This document shows, in pieces, positions 10,015 through 19,537 of a stretch of 64,000 bases of DNA (position 1 is the first letter of the stretch; each line of letters begins with the position of its first letter). Both the position numbers and the translations under genes were made by a program. The stretch comes from Tritrichomonas musculus (taxonomy: Eukaryota; Parabasalia; Tritrichomonadida; Tritrichomonadidae): contig JAPFFF010000041.1 of NCBI GenBank assembly GCA_039105265.1, positions 1,178,001 through 1,242,000 of the forward strand. The letters are read 5' to 3'. Under the pieces are notes generated by a model. The model made no database searches. It saw only the letters and a program-made list of their open reading frames with translations, and was not told where the DNA came from.

Positions 10015-10560
10015 ATGATTATTACGAGAAACAATCAATTATTTACAGTTTTTGATATCGATTTCATCAAAAAACAAGTTTTTCATCCAAAATCTCTGTT
10101 TTCAAAAGATGAAGATGAAAAATTAAAAGATCTTGTTAACTTTTATGGAATTGATAATTGGAAAATCGTTTCATCTCAAATGAAAAACCGAAATATAAGG
10201 CAATGCAAAGAGCGATGATTTAATTATTTAATGCCTGAAATTAAAAAAACTGATTGGTCAAAAGAAGAAGATGAATTACTTCTAAATTTACATTCAGAAT
10301 ATGGACCAAAATGGAAACAAATTTCTTTAAAAATTTCAGGAAGAACTGATATAAATGTAAAAAATAGATATAATCTTTTACAAAGACGAAAAAACAGATT
10401 AGAAAAGAAGAAAACTAAAAAAGAAACAGAAATTGATCATGCATCAATAAATAATTGCTCTGATGACTCAAGTGATGTACAAAATAGATATTCATCAAAT
10501 GAAAAAGAATTCATATTATTTGATGATTTTCAAATAATAAATTTTTCTCAATTTGATTGA
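10015..10560 (+). pseudogene. Two-repeat (R2R3) Myb DNA-binding protein with an in-frame TGA
   Basis: The frame from the ATG at 10015 encodes a first Myb repeat (SKDEDEKLKDLV...NWKIVSSQM...RNIRQCKER), then TGA at 10216-10218, and continues in the same frame with FNYLMPEIKK and a full second repeat (DWSKEEDELLLNL...KWKQIS...RTDINVKNRYNLL). In this family the conserved sequence is RQCRERWxNYLxP, so the TGA sits exactly where a Trp TGG is expected. A single G-to-A change explains it. It is either a recent nonsense mutation, an assembly error, or a read-through site. The C-terminus after the repeats is basic, then acidic, without further domains. Myb proteins of this type regulate transcription in trichomonads. 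Confidence 0.75.
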
Positions 10561-10879
10561 AATCTTGGTTAATTAAAGATATATAATTTCTTAAAATAGC
10601 CTTTAATACTTTTTAAAACTATATTTATTTTTGTTATCAAATTCTAGCTAAATCTAGATTTGGTATTATTCATAATTTTATATTAACAAAAAGTTTTGAT
10701 TCAATGATGAAACATGATTTGCAAAATATTATAATAAAAAAGTAATACAATTGTTTTTAATCAATCCAAATGCACAATTCAAGCAAAATAATTAAACAAA
10801 TGAATCATTCAGAATTAGCATAGCATTTGACAAGCATTCTGTTTTATAAATAAAAAAAATAAAAATATATATTATTTTA
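10561..10879. other. Intergenic region
   Basis: About 320 bp of AT-rich DNA between the ends of two convergent genes. No ORF, repeat or RNA is apparent. Confidence 0.5.
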
Positions 10880-11947
10880 TTACACTTTTTTAGAAAAAGA
10901 ATATGAAGCAAGTTCATCAAAAGCTAAATTTAAAATAGAAGTATTAACATCATTAGAAGATAGAGCTTTCAATTTATCATCTATCAATTTTAAAATCTGT
11001 TCAATAAAAAAGTACAAATCAGGGAAAACCTTAAAAATTCTCATTAACGAATGTACGATCATTGCAACATTTTCATCATTAACTTTTAAACAATTTGGCA
11101 AATATTTTACAACATCTCTGCAAATGTAGTAATTATTCATACCACTATTAATGTCAATCATATACGAGCACAAAAAGAGAATGAAATATAAAACGTTTGA
11201 AGATTTACAATTTTTTTTTGTAATATCATTAATAGTAACATAAAAAGTAGATAAAACGGTTGCACCATGAGCGATTGAATAAATTAATTCATGTTCACAA
11301 CCTTGAAAAATAAAGGGTCTAATAATCCAAGGAGAAACTATAAATAAATCATTAATAAAATTAAAAACGATTTTTTTCTCAATTAAAGAATCTTTTAATA
11401 ATTCAAAAGCAGAATACAAAATTAAAACGACAGAACCGTTTTTATCTTTATCATTAAAGGGATAAATTTTTTCATAAAGAGCAACATAATCAATTAAAGA
11501 AATTAAAACAATTTGTAAAGAATATTTATTATGAAAAATATCAATTGGAAAATCAAAAATTTTATGTAATTGTTCAATATTAATTGGACCACCTAAAGTA
11601 TAAATTGTATCAACAGAAAATTGAAAAGACGATACAAATCTTAAGCACATCCAATCATTAAAAATATTTTCATTAATTAAAAAATATTCATTTTTATAAA
11701 TAATATTTGTTAATTTAATTAAAAAGTCTTCTGAATGTCCTTTAGATAGTAAATAATATGGATCTAATGTAAAATATGGTGATTGATAAAATATATGACT
11801 TGTTACGTTATTACATAATTTGGTTAATATATCAAATATTGAATTAAACTTTTTATTCGTTGATGCACAACAAATTACAAATCTTAATGAATTCAAAGAA
11901 AAGTTATTTGAACCATTGGAATCGCCAATTGTTGGTAATCTTATCAA
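10880..11947 (-). CDS. Unknown protein lacking a clear start; truncated 5' end
   Basis: A long open frame, Leu/Ile/Phe-rich and predicted to be mostly helical, with no membrane segment, signal or motif that I recognise. It has no ATG near its 5' end: the first in-frame ATG is about 100 codons in (in the WMCLRF region, near 11650). The 5' part overlaps antisense with the coding frame of the ADP-ribosyltransferase gene from 11820. The simplest reading is a gene whose 5' portion was lost at a rearrangement point near 11.80-11.82 kb, with the frame continuing by chance into the neighbour. Possibly not functional. Confidence 0.45.
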   Translation of the reverse strand: MIRLPTIGDSNGSNNFSLNSLRFVICCASTNKKFNSIFDILTKLCNNVTSHIFYQSPYFTLDPYYLLSKGHSEDFLIKLTNIIYKNEYFLINENIFNDWMCLRFVSSFQFSVDTIYTLGGPINIEQLHKIFDFPIDIFHNKYSLQIVLISLIDYVALYEKIYPFNDKDKNGSVVLILYSAFELLKDSLIEKKIVFNFINDLFIVSPWIIRPFIFQGCEHELIYSIAHGATVLSTFYVTINDITKKNCKSSNVLYFILFLCSYMIDINSGMNNYYICRDVVKYLPNCLKVNDENVAMIVHSLMRIFKVFPDLYFFIEQILKLIDDKLKALSSNDVNTSILNLAFDELASYSFSKKV

Positions 11948-13241
11948 TCAAACTGAATTAGAATGGCCGACTAAAGAAACATTCAAAAATCTTATATCAA
12001 AAAAATCTGTTAATCTTCTTCAAAACACGAAAATTTTTGAAGATATAAATTTTGAAGAAATTAAAAACAAAATCCAGCAAATACTTGATTTACAACAAAA
12101 CAAGAATAAAAATTTGTTGTTTGTTTATGATAATATTTCAATGTATCATTCGATGGAAGAAAAAGTTCGATTTGATATTGAAAACAGCCCGAATGAACTA
12201 ACAATTGTTGGTGAAACAATCATTGCCAACAAATATATTGAAAAATATAAAGAATCCAAGCAGGAAATTATTGAAAAAGTTAAAGAACTTGACAAAATAA
12301 AAGAACTTTTTCTTTATCATGGAACAAGCATTTTGAAACAGCCAATGATCATTAAAGATCACTATCTAATGCCAGGCAAAGATAAAGTTGAACAGACTGA
12401 CCAAGGTTATTATGGCAAAGGTATTTATGCAACTGATGATATCTTCTATGCAACAATGTATTCGAACAATTATAACTTATTAAAGGATAATGAAAAAGTA
12501 AGTGTTTTATGCTGCATTTCATTTTATAATGACAAGCAAAAAACGATAATTGAAAGGAAAGATAAGAACAAATATTTAGGTAAGTCTTTACCTGAAATAA
12601 TAGAAAAAAATTATGGAATTCATTTAGCTTTTGTTGGAAGTAATCACGGCTTCATTCCTTTTGATCCTAATGAGGATGTGATTGATGAGTTGTTAATTAC
12701 AGCGAATGAATTTGTTTTTCCAAACAAATATCAAATTGTTCCAATTTGTTCATTGTCTGTAATGCGACCAGAATTCTTCATCCTTTGGATCAACACGACC
12801 GACAATTTTAAAGATTATTTAAACGAATTGAAATCATCAGTTGAAGAGAACGTTTATTATACCGATTCTATTGAACAAGCTTGCCAAATCGCTGAATATA
12901 AAAAAAGAAATAAAATTAAACTCATCTTAACTTTTGATGAAATTAATGTGGGTGAAGATTATATCGATGCAATAAGAGAAATATTTATGTCAAATTTCAT
13001 TTGCCTTGTTTTTTCAGATGATTTAAATCTAAAAAAAATTACTCAAAATAAAGAAAACGTACTTTTTGCAAGCGAAAAAGATCTCTTATTCAAATTCGCT
13101 GAAATGAGTTTCAATCAATCTGAATTAAAATCTATTTGTGACAATCTTAAATCGAAATACAATTTGAAATTAAGAATTAACAAAAAAGCTTTGAATTTCA
13201 ATCAAAATAATTTCATATTCGACAAGATTAAAGTGGATTAA
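11820..13241 (+). CDS. ADP-ribosyltransferase (PARP-like catalytic domain), 5' end unclear
   Basis: The central part matches a PARP-type transferase that moves ADP-ribose from NAD to targets. LFLYHGTS provides the His of the H-Y-E set; YYGKGIYATDDIFYATMY provides the Tyr region; and NEFVFPNKYQIVPICSL fits the family pattern NE-Y/F-V...Q-V-x-P for the Glu. All three catalytic positions are therefore present. The C-terminal 120 residues look like a separate alpha/beta unit. The open frame begins at a TTG (11820) just after a stop; the first ATG is at 12141, which would still keep the catalytic domain. The 320 bp before that ATG read as real protein, so the normal 5' end may be missing through the same rearrangement that truncated the divergent neighbour. 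Confidence 0.7.
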   Translation: MVNISNIELNFLFVDAQQITNLNEFKEKLFEPLESPIVGNLINQTELEWPTKETFKNLISKKSVNLLQNTKIFEDINFEEIKNKIQQILDLQQNKNKNLLFVYDNISMYHSMEEKVRFDIENSPNELTIVGETIIANKYIEKYKESKQEIIEKVKELDKIKELFLYHGTSILKQPMIIKDHYLMPGKDKVEQTDQGYYGKGIYATDDIFYATMYSNNYNLLKDNEKVSVLCCISFYNDKQKTIIERKDKNKYLGKSLPEIIEKNYGIHLAFVGSNHGFIPFDPNEDVIDELLITANEFVFPNKYQIVPICSLSVMRPEFFILWINTTDNFKDYLNELKSSVEENVYYTDSIEQACQIAEYKKRNKIKLILTFDEINVGEDYIDAIREIFMSNFICLVFSDDLNLKKITQNKENVLFASEKDLLFKFAEMSFNQSELKSICDNLKSKYNLKLRINKKALNFNQNNFIFDKIKVD

Positions 13242-13601
13242 GAACACTTGATATATTAATAAAGAGCTTCGTATTGATATTTTATTTATAATGGGAAAAA
13301 TTCCAAACTTTTTGGCATTTTTGTAAACAAAATAGCATGTATTTATGCTTTTATCTATATATAAAAAAGTATAAACGTCGTATTTTAGAATAAGTTGATA
13401 TCGATCTGTATATTAAATTAAAATTTTAAAAAGAAAATTAAAAAGCTAATTATATTATTCGCTACATTTTTATTCATATCAATAACATTTTTTCATTTTT
13501 CTCCATGAATTAAAAAGAATACCAATTATAATATCATTCGTAATAATTAAAGAAAATAGGTAATATTTTGGGTTAGACATTACTAATCATTACCAAAATT
13601 A
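13242..13601. other. Intergenic region
   Basis: AT-rich spacer between two convergent genes. No gene, repeat or RNA feature is apparent. Confidence 0.5.
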
Positions 13602-15632
13602 TTAAACATCAACGTTATTATCACAAAAATAATCATCTTTTTTATCTTCATCAAAATGATTAATTTGAATTAAATAATTATCTCCTTTGTTATGATCATA
13701 AATGATATTATCATCAATATTGTTATTTTCAGCATTAGAATCTTTATCTTTGACATTATTATCTATAATAATATCATCTTCAAATTTATTAACTTTCAAT
13801 CTTACAATTTCATCTTTGTTATTATCATAAACATAAATATTATCATTAATACTATTTTCATTAATGTTAATATCATCTTTGTTGTTGTTTTCAAAAATGT
13901 CAATAATATTATCTTCTTCTTCATTTTCACTATCTTCATTTATAACTTCTTCTTCTTCAATATCACAATTATAATCTTCATTTGTGCGTAAATTAGTAAT
14001 AAAGAACTGCAGACAGTTACAATCTTGATTTTTATTTGGGATAATTTTTATTTGGTCATCTTCAGCTTTTTGAATGACAAATTTTCTGATTTCTTCCAAA
14101 TTGCAAACTTTCTTAATATCTTCTATTGTTTCATCATTTTCATCAGCGAAAACCAACCAAATTTCACCAAATGTTTGACTATTCAATAAGTTCAATATCC
14201 TGTCTAGAGACCTCGTCGCTTTTCTATAGCCTGCATGACTCAAATCAATCTTGATTGTTGGCACGATTTTGGGCATGTCCATTTTCCCGTACAATTCGAT
14301 GAAATGCCTTGTTTTTAATCTTAAAGAGTCCAAAGCTTTGTAATTATTCAAAATGTTTGAAACTCTTTCAAAATCAGTGATGCCACTGTCGGTTATCATG
14401 TATTCCATCATTTCCTCATCGTATGCGCATTCTTTGGACAAGTTGAGTAATGATTGGACGGTTAGTTTTGGATGCAGCTCGGCGAGCTCCATGAAATAAG
14501 AGTAAAAATGATCAGGAATCTCGTTGACACGTTGGAGAATTTTGACAATTTTGTTTTCATCGTAAGCTTTGTCTCTGGCGACATGTTCAATGAACTGGCG
14601 ATCATAATAATAATTATTCATCAATGTTTCAACAATGCTCATTTCAAAAGCTCTGTCTCTGTTCTCGTTGACTCGATTGTCAGGCAAGGAAAGATTGAAG
14701 TATTTCAGAAATTTTTTTGCCATTGTGTTTGCGAGTTCTTCATGCTGATAATGCGAAGCCAAAATCATGTGGCAGATGTATGGCATGTTTATGAAGTTCT
14801 TTCTGACATGCTTGAACGTTTTTACAACCGGTTTGTCCCTGTTTTTTTCGTTGTTCATGTGCCTGAAAACATCGGGATCGACATTGAAAAATTTTATGAT
14901 CGTCTCATCGTTCATGGTCAAGTCAAAAAGTGGCCCGTACTCTTCTTTTGCGATCTGGTGGTAGGATGAGATTGGGCAAATAATATAGTAACCGCTTTCA
15001 TTGTTGAATATACAATCAAATCCGCACATTTTTATGGTCATTAAGACCAATGGGCGTAAAAATGGTTTCTTTTTGACATATCGTATCTGATCCGCCGTTA
15101 TTTGTTGGTATTTGAAGCCTCGTTCAGGAATAAGGCAAACATAATCAACTTTGTTTTGAAGTGCGCTTAAAAGAGTTTGGCGTATATGCGCTATCCATTC
15201 AAATGGATTTACAATATTTGGATCATCTCCACGCATATCAATTTCGATTATCGTTTGATAATTTATATATTCATTTCTTTCATTTAAAAATTGATTTTTC
15301 GGTTTTTTATATCTAAGTAAATGCTTATTTTTTGAAATATTTATTATTGATTGGTCATTTGGATTATTATCTCTTTGTTGTTCATTTAGAATAATATTTT
15401 GTTGTTGTTCTTTTGGATTTTTATCTTTTAATTGTTTATTTGGATCATTATTTTGCTTTTGTTCATTTGTATTATTATTTATTTGTTGTCCATTTGGATC
15501 ATTTTGTTGTTGTTGTTCAAATGGATTATTATTTTTAGAAGTATTTTGATTTTTTTGAGTAGGATTTGCTGTATTTACAATTTCTGCTATTTCTGGATCA
15601 ATTGGCTTGTGTTTTGAGCAAATACAGCCCAT
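13602..15632 (-). CDS. Probable lipid-anchored protein (MGCxC N-terminus) with Gln/Asn-rich and acidic tails, 676 aa
   Basis: The protein starts MGCICSK, the pattern of N-myristoylation at Gly2 plus palmitoylation at Cys3 and Cys5, so attachment to the cytosolic face of the plasma membrane is likely. Residues about 25-95 are a low-complexity Gln/Asn/Pro segment with degenerate NPNEQQQ-like repeats. A region from about 125 to 225 (IEIDMRGDD..., then VDYVCLIPERGFK) loosely resembles an Smr-like alpha/beta fold, and a second stretch near 475-550 (IKIDLSHAGYRKATRSLDRI) resembles it again; this is weak. Between them lies a helical region. The last 130 residues are Asp/Glu/Asn-rich and probably disordered. 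Function unknown. Low-complexity codons on the opposite strand produce long shadow frames. Confidence 0.7.
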   Translation of the reverse strand: MGCICSKHKPIDPEIAEIVNTANPTQKNQNTSKNNNPFEQQQQNDPNGQQINNNTNEQKQNNDPNKQLKDKNPKEQQQNIILNEQQRDNNPNDQSIINISKNKHLLRYKKPKNQFLNERNEYINYQTIIEIDMRGDDPNIVNPFEWIAHIRQTLLSALQNKVDYVCLIPERGFKYQQITADQIRYVKKKPFLRPLVLMTIKMCGFDCIFNNESGYYIICPISSYHQIAKEEYGPLFDLTMNDETIIKFFNVDPDVFRHMNNEKNRDKPVVKTFKHVRKNFINMPYICHMILASHYQHEELANTMAKKFLKYFNLSLPDNRVNENRDRAFEMSIVETLMNNYYYDRQFIEHVARDKAYDENKIVKILQRVNEIPDHFYSYFMELAELHPKLTVQSLLNLSKECAYDEEMMEYMITDSGITDFERVSNILNNYKALDSLRLKTRHFIELYGKMDMPKIVPTIKIDLSHAGYRKATRSLDRILNLLNSQTFGEIWLVFADENDETIEDIKKVCNLEEIRKFVIQKAEDDQIKIIPNKNQDCNCLQFFITNLRTNEDYNCDIEEEEVINEDSENEEEDNIIDIFENNNKDDININENSINDNIYVYDNNKDEIVRLKVNKFEDDIIIDNNVKDKDSNAENNNIDDNIIYDHNKGDNYLIQINHFDEDKKDDYFCDNNVDV

Positions 15633-16243
15633 TAAAAGAAGTAAAAATTGATTTTATGAGAGAATAACTTTTTGAATTTAAATAACGTATTAAAAAATAT
15701 CAAAAATAAATAATTTTATTCTCAGAATTTTGTTAAGATTTATATTTCATAAAAATATTTTTCTGAGAAAAAAAAAAACGTTCATTTTATGTGTCATTGA
15801 TATGGACGAAAAAATGATTTAAAAAAAAAAAACCAAAATAATAAAAATTTAAATAATGATAATATTGCAAATGAAGAAAAAAAGTATTGATAATTATGTA
15901 ATCTTTATTTCCTCAATTTATTTAAATTAAAATACTCTCTCATTTATAGTCGTGTGGTAGCATTTTCACTAATGTTTCCATTTTCCTCTGCCATAATACC
16001 AGAAAATTATTCTATCTTGCAAAAAAAAAAAAAAAAACATTTTCTATAGTATCGTTCTTTTTGATTGTTTTATTGAATTGTATTTCTCCATCGCTTTGAG
16101 AGAACCAATCATGAACTTTGTTTAACATGATTGATTAAAATTCAATCAAATAATTATGAAAAAAAAAAAAAACTTATTGAAATCCAACCATTTAGTAAAA
16201 ATATTAAGTTTACATTGCTAATATATTTTAATTTTCAATTTTT
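15633..16243. other. Intergenic region
   Basis: About 610 bp with several A-runs of 10 or more bases. It separates the 5' end of the MGCxC gene from the 3' end of the RBR gene, so it should contain the promoter of the former. No ORF or repeat is evident. Confidence 0.45.
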
Positions 16244-17761
16244 TTATTGATCATAATGTGGATCACAATGCTTCAACAAGGTTTCTCTTATCAAATGGAT
16301 TCTTTTGGTGATTTTGGAAGCCTCTATATATGTCTTTTTTTTCATTTTATCATCAAACAAACTATTCACAATTTTTCTTATTGAATGTTCTGTGTCATTA
16401 ACGATGAAATTAAATATCTTGTATTTCTGTGTGTTTGGATAAGCTTGCTCGTTCAATTGATCATTTAAAGGTGCATTTTTCACCACTTTGTACCTCATAT
16501 TAAACAGGTGAACGCTAGACCACTTGATATTCTCATATGACCAATAAATCTGGATCAAGAGATCATACAAAATTTTTGTCTTTGCTTCTCTGCTCAAATA
16601 TTCATCGTTCTGAATCCTTTTAGACATCAATTTCTCGATATTTTCGTTAATTTTCTCGAAGAAAACCTTGTTTTCTTGATCTTTTTTGATGAAAACGTCG
16701 TTATATTGGCCAATGAACTCTTTGCTTATGTCATCCATCTTCTTCAGGTATGGATCATCCTCCTGTCTGTAATATTGGCATTGAAAGTGTGTGTTTGGAT
16801 GGTTGCTCCACGCTCTCAAGCACATCCAGCAGAATTCATGCTTGCATTTGTAGCATCTCATGAAGTAGCATCCGCCATTTTTCTCTATTATCGCATTGCA
16901 ACTGGGGCAGATCTTGCAGTTTGGACCAAGAAGTCTCTTGTTCATTTTTTCATCGCCTGTCACGTTGAGCCAGAATGACTTCTCGACACAATTTGCAGGC
17001 ACATGAGATGGCTCATTGCACAATAGGCAAAATTCATGACCACATGAGCATGTAAGAACGTTGCATAGACCAGTTGAGAGTACATTTACTGTCCTTGAGC
17101 ATTTAGGTGATGGACAAACAGTCAATGTATTTGCCAATGAAACTGTCGATTCCATTAAAAAACGTAAAAAGTCGTTATAAACTTTTTTCCCACAAATTTG
17201 TTCAACTGAATTTGGAGGTATTTTGCGTTTGCAACCGCTACGTTGGCAGTTAATGAGGTGTTGTCCAGATGACATGTTGTATTTGACGTGATCTCGCCAA
17301 CAATTTGAACAAAATGAGTGCCCACAAGGAAGACACCACATATCGCTGGCTGGGTAACTGTCATAGCATACTTCACACTCGTATTCGGCGTTCGGATCTC
17401 CAACTGGATGTTTGAGGGAGGGATCATCATTCGCATTTTCAAATTGGATACCAATTGTTGAAAGCATTGAGTCGTACATCATTGCCCAGTTCTCATAGAC
17501 CAAATATGTGTTCCAGTTTTGGCTTTCGAGGATCATAAATGCAACCAATGGATGAATATTCAATTTTTCAGAAATAGCCTTGCAATCAGTCATAAGAGAA
17601 TCAAAAATTTGGTCATCATCAATAACGTTCGAAAAAATGTTTTGTTGCTGAATTGGTACTGATTCTTTATTAAGATTAATTGAGATAAAAAAATCTGTAT
17701 CATCATCTAACAAAGAGCAAACGCCATACTTATCGAATTCCTGGTATGTATTGGTTAACAT
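16244..17761 (-). CDS. RBR-type E3 ubiquitin ligase (Ariadne-like)
   Basis: This enzyme would take ubiquitin from an E2 onto its own Cys and pass it to substrates. Start is the ATG at 17761; a longer frame to 17803 begins only with TTG. Parts in order: an N-terminal UBA-like helical segment (KLNIHPLVAFMILESQNW), RING1 (CEVCYDS...CLPCGHSFCSNCW), an in-between-RING (CPSPKCSR...CSCGHEFCLLC) and RING2 (CPSCNAIIEKNGGCYFMRC...EFCWMCL). In RING2 the Cys of NGGC is the catalytic Cys that forms the thioester and is present. A long helical C-terminus matches the Ariadne domain, including the DIKWSSVHL-like region after YENI. About 505 residues is the usual Ariadne length. Confidence 0.92.
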   Translation of the reverse strand: MLTNTYQEFDKYGVCSLLDDDTDFFISINLNKESVPIQQQNIFSNVIDDDQIFDSLMTDCKAISEKLNIHPLVAFMILESQNWNTYLVYENWAMMYDSMLSTIGIQFENANDDPSLKHPVGDPNAEYECEVCYDSYPASDMWCLPCGHSFCSNCWRDHVKYNMSSGQHLINCQRSGCKRKIPPNSVEQICGKKVYNDFLRFLMESTVSLANTLTVCPSPKCSRTVNVLSTGLCNVLTCSCGHEFCLLCNEPSHVPANCVEKSFWLNVTGDEKMNKRLLGPNCKICPSCNAIIEKNGGCYFMRCYKCKHEFCWMCLRAWSNHPNTHFQCQYYRQEDDPYLKKMDDISKEFIGQYNDVFIKKDQENKVFFEKINENIEKLMSKRIQNDEYLSREAKTKILYDLLIQIYWSYENIKWSSVHLFNMRYKVVKNAPLNDQLNEQAYPNTQKYKIFNFIVNDTEHSIRKIVNSLFDDKMKKKTYIEASKITKRIHLIRETLLKHCDPHYDQ

Positions 17762-19099
17762 TAAAATAAATTCTTTAAAATTTTTAATTTTTTCCACTTT
17801 CAAAAATTTTCCGGAAAATTTTAAATTTTAAGTTTTCAAGAGAATGCCAAAAAAATATCAAAGCATTATTGATGCCGATTGAAACAAATCCAAAATCTAT
17901 TAATTTCATATTTCATTCTGAATCAATCATCAAGTTATTGACTTTAAATGATTCAATTAATTTAAACTTAGTTTTTTTTTTAAAATTTTCAAATTTCAGA
18001 GTAGCTGCAACGAAATTTTTTGGACAAGTCCTCAAAAAGTGGACTGTCAAATTGATTTTTCTCATTGGTAAGAAGGTTTTATGATTTTATAATAACATAA
18101 TATAAAACTTTATTTTGAGCGTTTGCACTTTTTAAATAAAAGATTAAAATTATTTGGAAAAATGTATCAATTCACGATTCTAAAAATGTGCATGCGGTCA
18201 TCCTTTATTTGGTAAAAATATAAAATTAATTATAAATAAATAAATATCAAATATATGAGAATAATTCCTTGGTCGCGTTAAGCATAATTTTAATTTTATT
18301 CATGAAAAAATGTGAAAAATTTTGGAACAAAACAAAACATAGAATTCTTTCTTTTTAATTATCTTTTTGAATTGGATTTGAATTATTAAATGAAAGATTT
18401 CCAACCTAGTGAATCTGCAAGTTCTTAACTATTTCATAAATCCAGCTTTAAACCTAAAGAAATCCAAAAATAATCAATCCAAATTCATATTATAATTATC
18501 TATAAAATTTAAATTAATATCATGATTAATCATTTTTACATATATTTAACTATTTTTCAGTCTATTATAAAAAGGATCCTTTCATTGGAACCTTGCTTTT
18601 AATAAAAAAAATACTAATAACCAACAAAAAAGTTTACAATTTATAATTATTTAGCATGCACTATATTAAATATCAATAAACAACTCATTGCAACATATAT
18701 TTTATTATTTGCTTTCCGAAATAATAAATACAACTGATAAAAATTTTAGAAAAAAATAGAATTTTCATATCACACTTCAAAAAAAATACGATCATGTTTT
18801 GAATTTGTTACAGCTACTCTCAAATTTCATTCAATTTAAAAAGATAATATCTTATTAAATAAACATTTATATATTTTATTTTTGATTTACCAGATATGTA
18901 TTTTAATATATAAATTATATTTATAATAAAATTAATTTTATAATATTCTTTAATTGAGATATATCGAAAAATAAATCTATCGGACGTGAAAATTTCTGAA
19001 TTGAGTTTAATTAAATTAACTTATTAGAATTTCTTGTTTAAAAATTTTAACGATTTAACTCAAAAAGTTCTAATTTTATATCTGCCCTAAAACAGAGAT
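17762..19099. other. AT-rich intergenic region
   Basis: About 1.3 kb with no convincing gene. A 71-codon open frame at 17869-18084 has no recognisable features. The DNA is AT-rich with many homopolymer runs. Confidence 0.45.
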
Positions 19100-19278
19100 A
19101 GGCTTTTACGCCATAGCAAAAATATGGTTACTTTAAAATCACAGAAATATGGTTATAATTTAAATTCATAATAATATGGTTATAATAACAAAATCCCATA
19201 AATCCCAGATTTTAATCCCATTTGGATTAGAAAAAGTAAAATGGGACTATCTGACATGCTTACATGGCGTAAAAGCCT
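19100..19278. mobile_element. MITE, 179 bp, 15-bp perfect TIRs, 10-bp target duplication (Mutator-like size)
   Basis: The ends are perfect inverted copies: AGGCTTTTACGCCAT at 19100-19114 and ATGGCGTAAAAGCCT at 19264-19278. The flanks are a perfect 10-bp direct repeat, AAACAGAGAT (19090-19099 and 19279-19288). The interior has no ORF and holds several copies of AATATGGTTA. Target duplications of 9-11 bp point to Mutator-like transposase, which would be supplied from elsewhere. The intact duplication suggests a fairly recent insertion. It lies about 260 bp before the papain-like gene. Confidence 0.85.
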
Positions 19279-19525
19279 AAACAGAGATTAATACACATAT
19301 TTGTTTTTCTATAAAAAAATGTTGAATTAAATCAATAATGATATTCCAATCAAAAAGGCTCTTATATATATATTGTGTCTTTTTCCTTAGCTTCAATTGA
19401 CTATATAATTGGGTTTGAATTGATTTGTTATTGTTCAATTTTTTGAATGATTTGAAAATTTTGGTTTGAGACGAAAACAAGACAGATTGAAATAAATTTA
19501 TGACTTTTAAAAATTTTAAATTTAG

Positions 19526-19531
19526 TCATTA
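19526..19531 (+). promoter_or_regulatory. Initiator-like TCATTA before the papain-like gene
   Basis: TCATTA lies 6 bases before the ATG at 19538 and fits the trichomonad initiator consensus TCA-Y-W-W at the usual distance. Confidence 0.45.
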
Positions 19532-19537
19532 TCTAAA

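Noticed and set aside
17869-18084. 71-codon frame in the 17.8-19.1 kb gap
   Set aside because: No protein-like features or conserved motif; adjacent frames are equally AT-driven.
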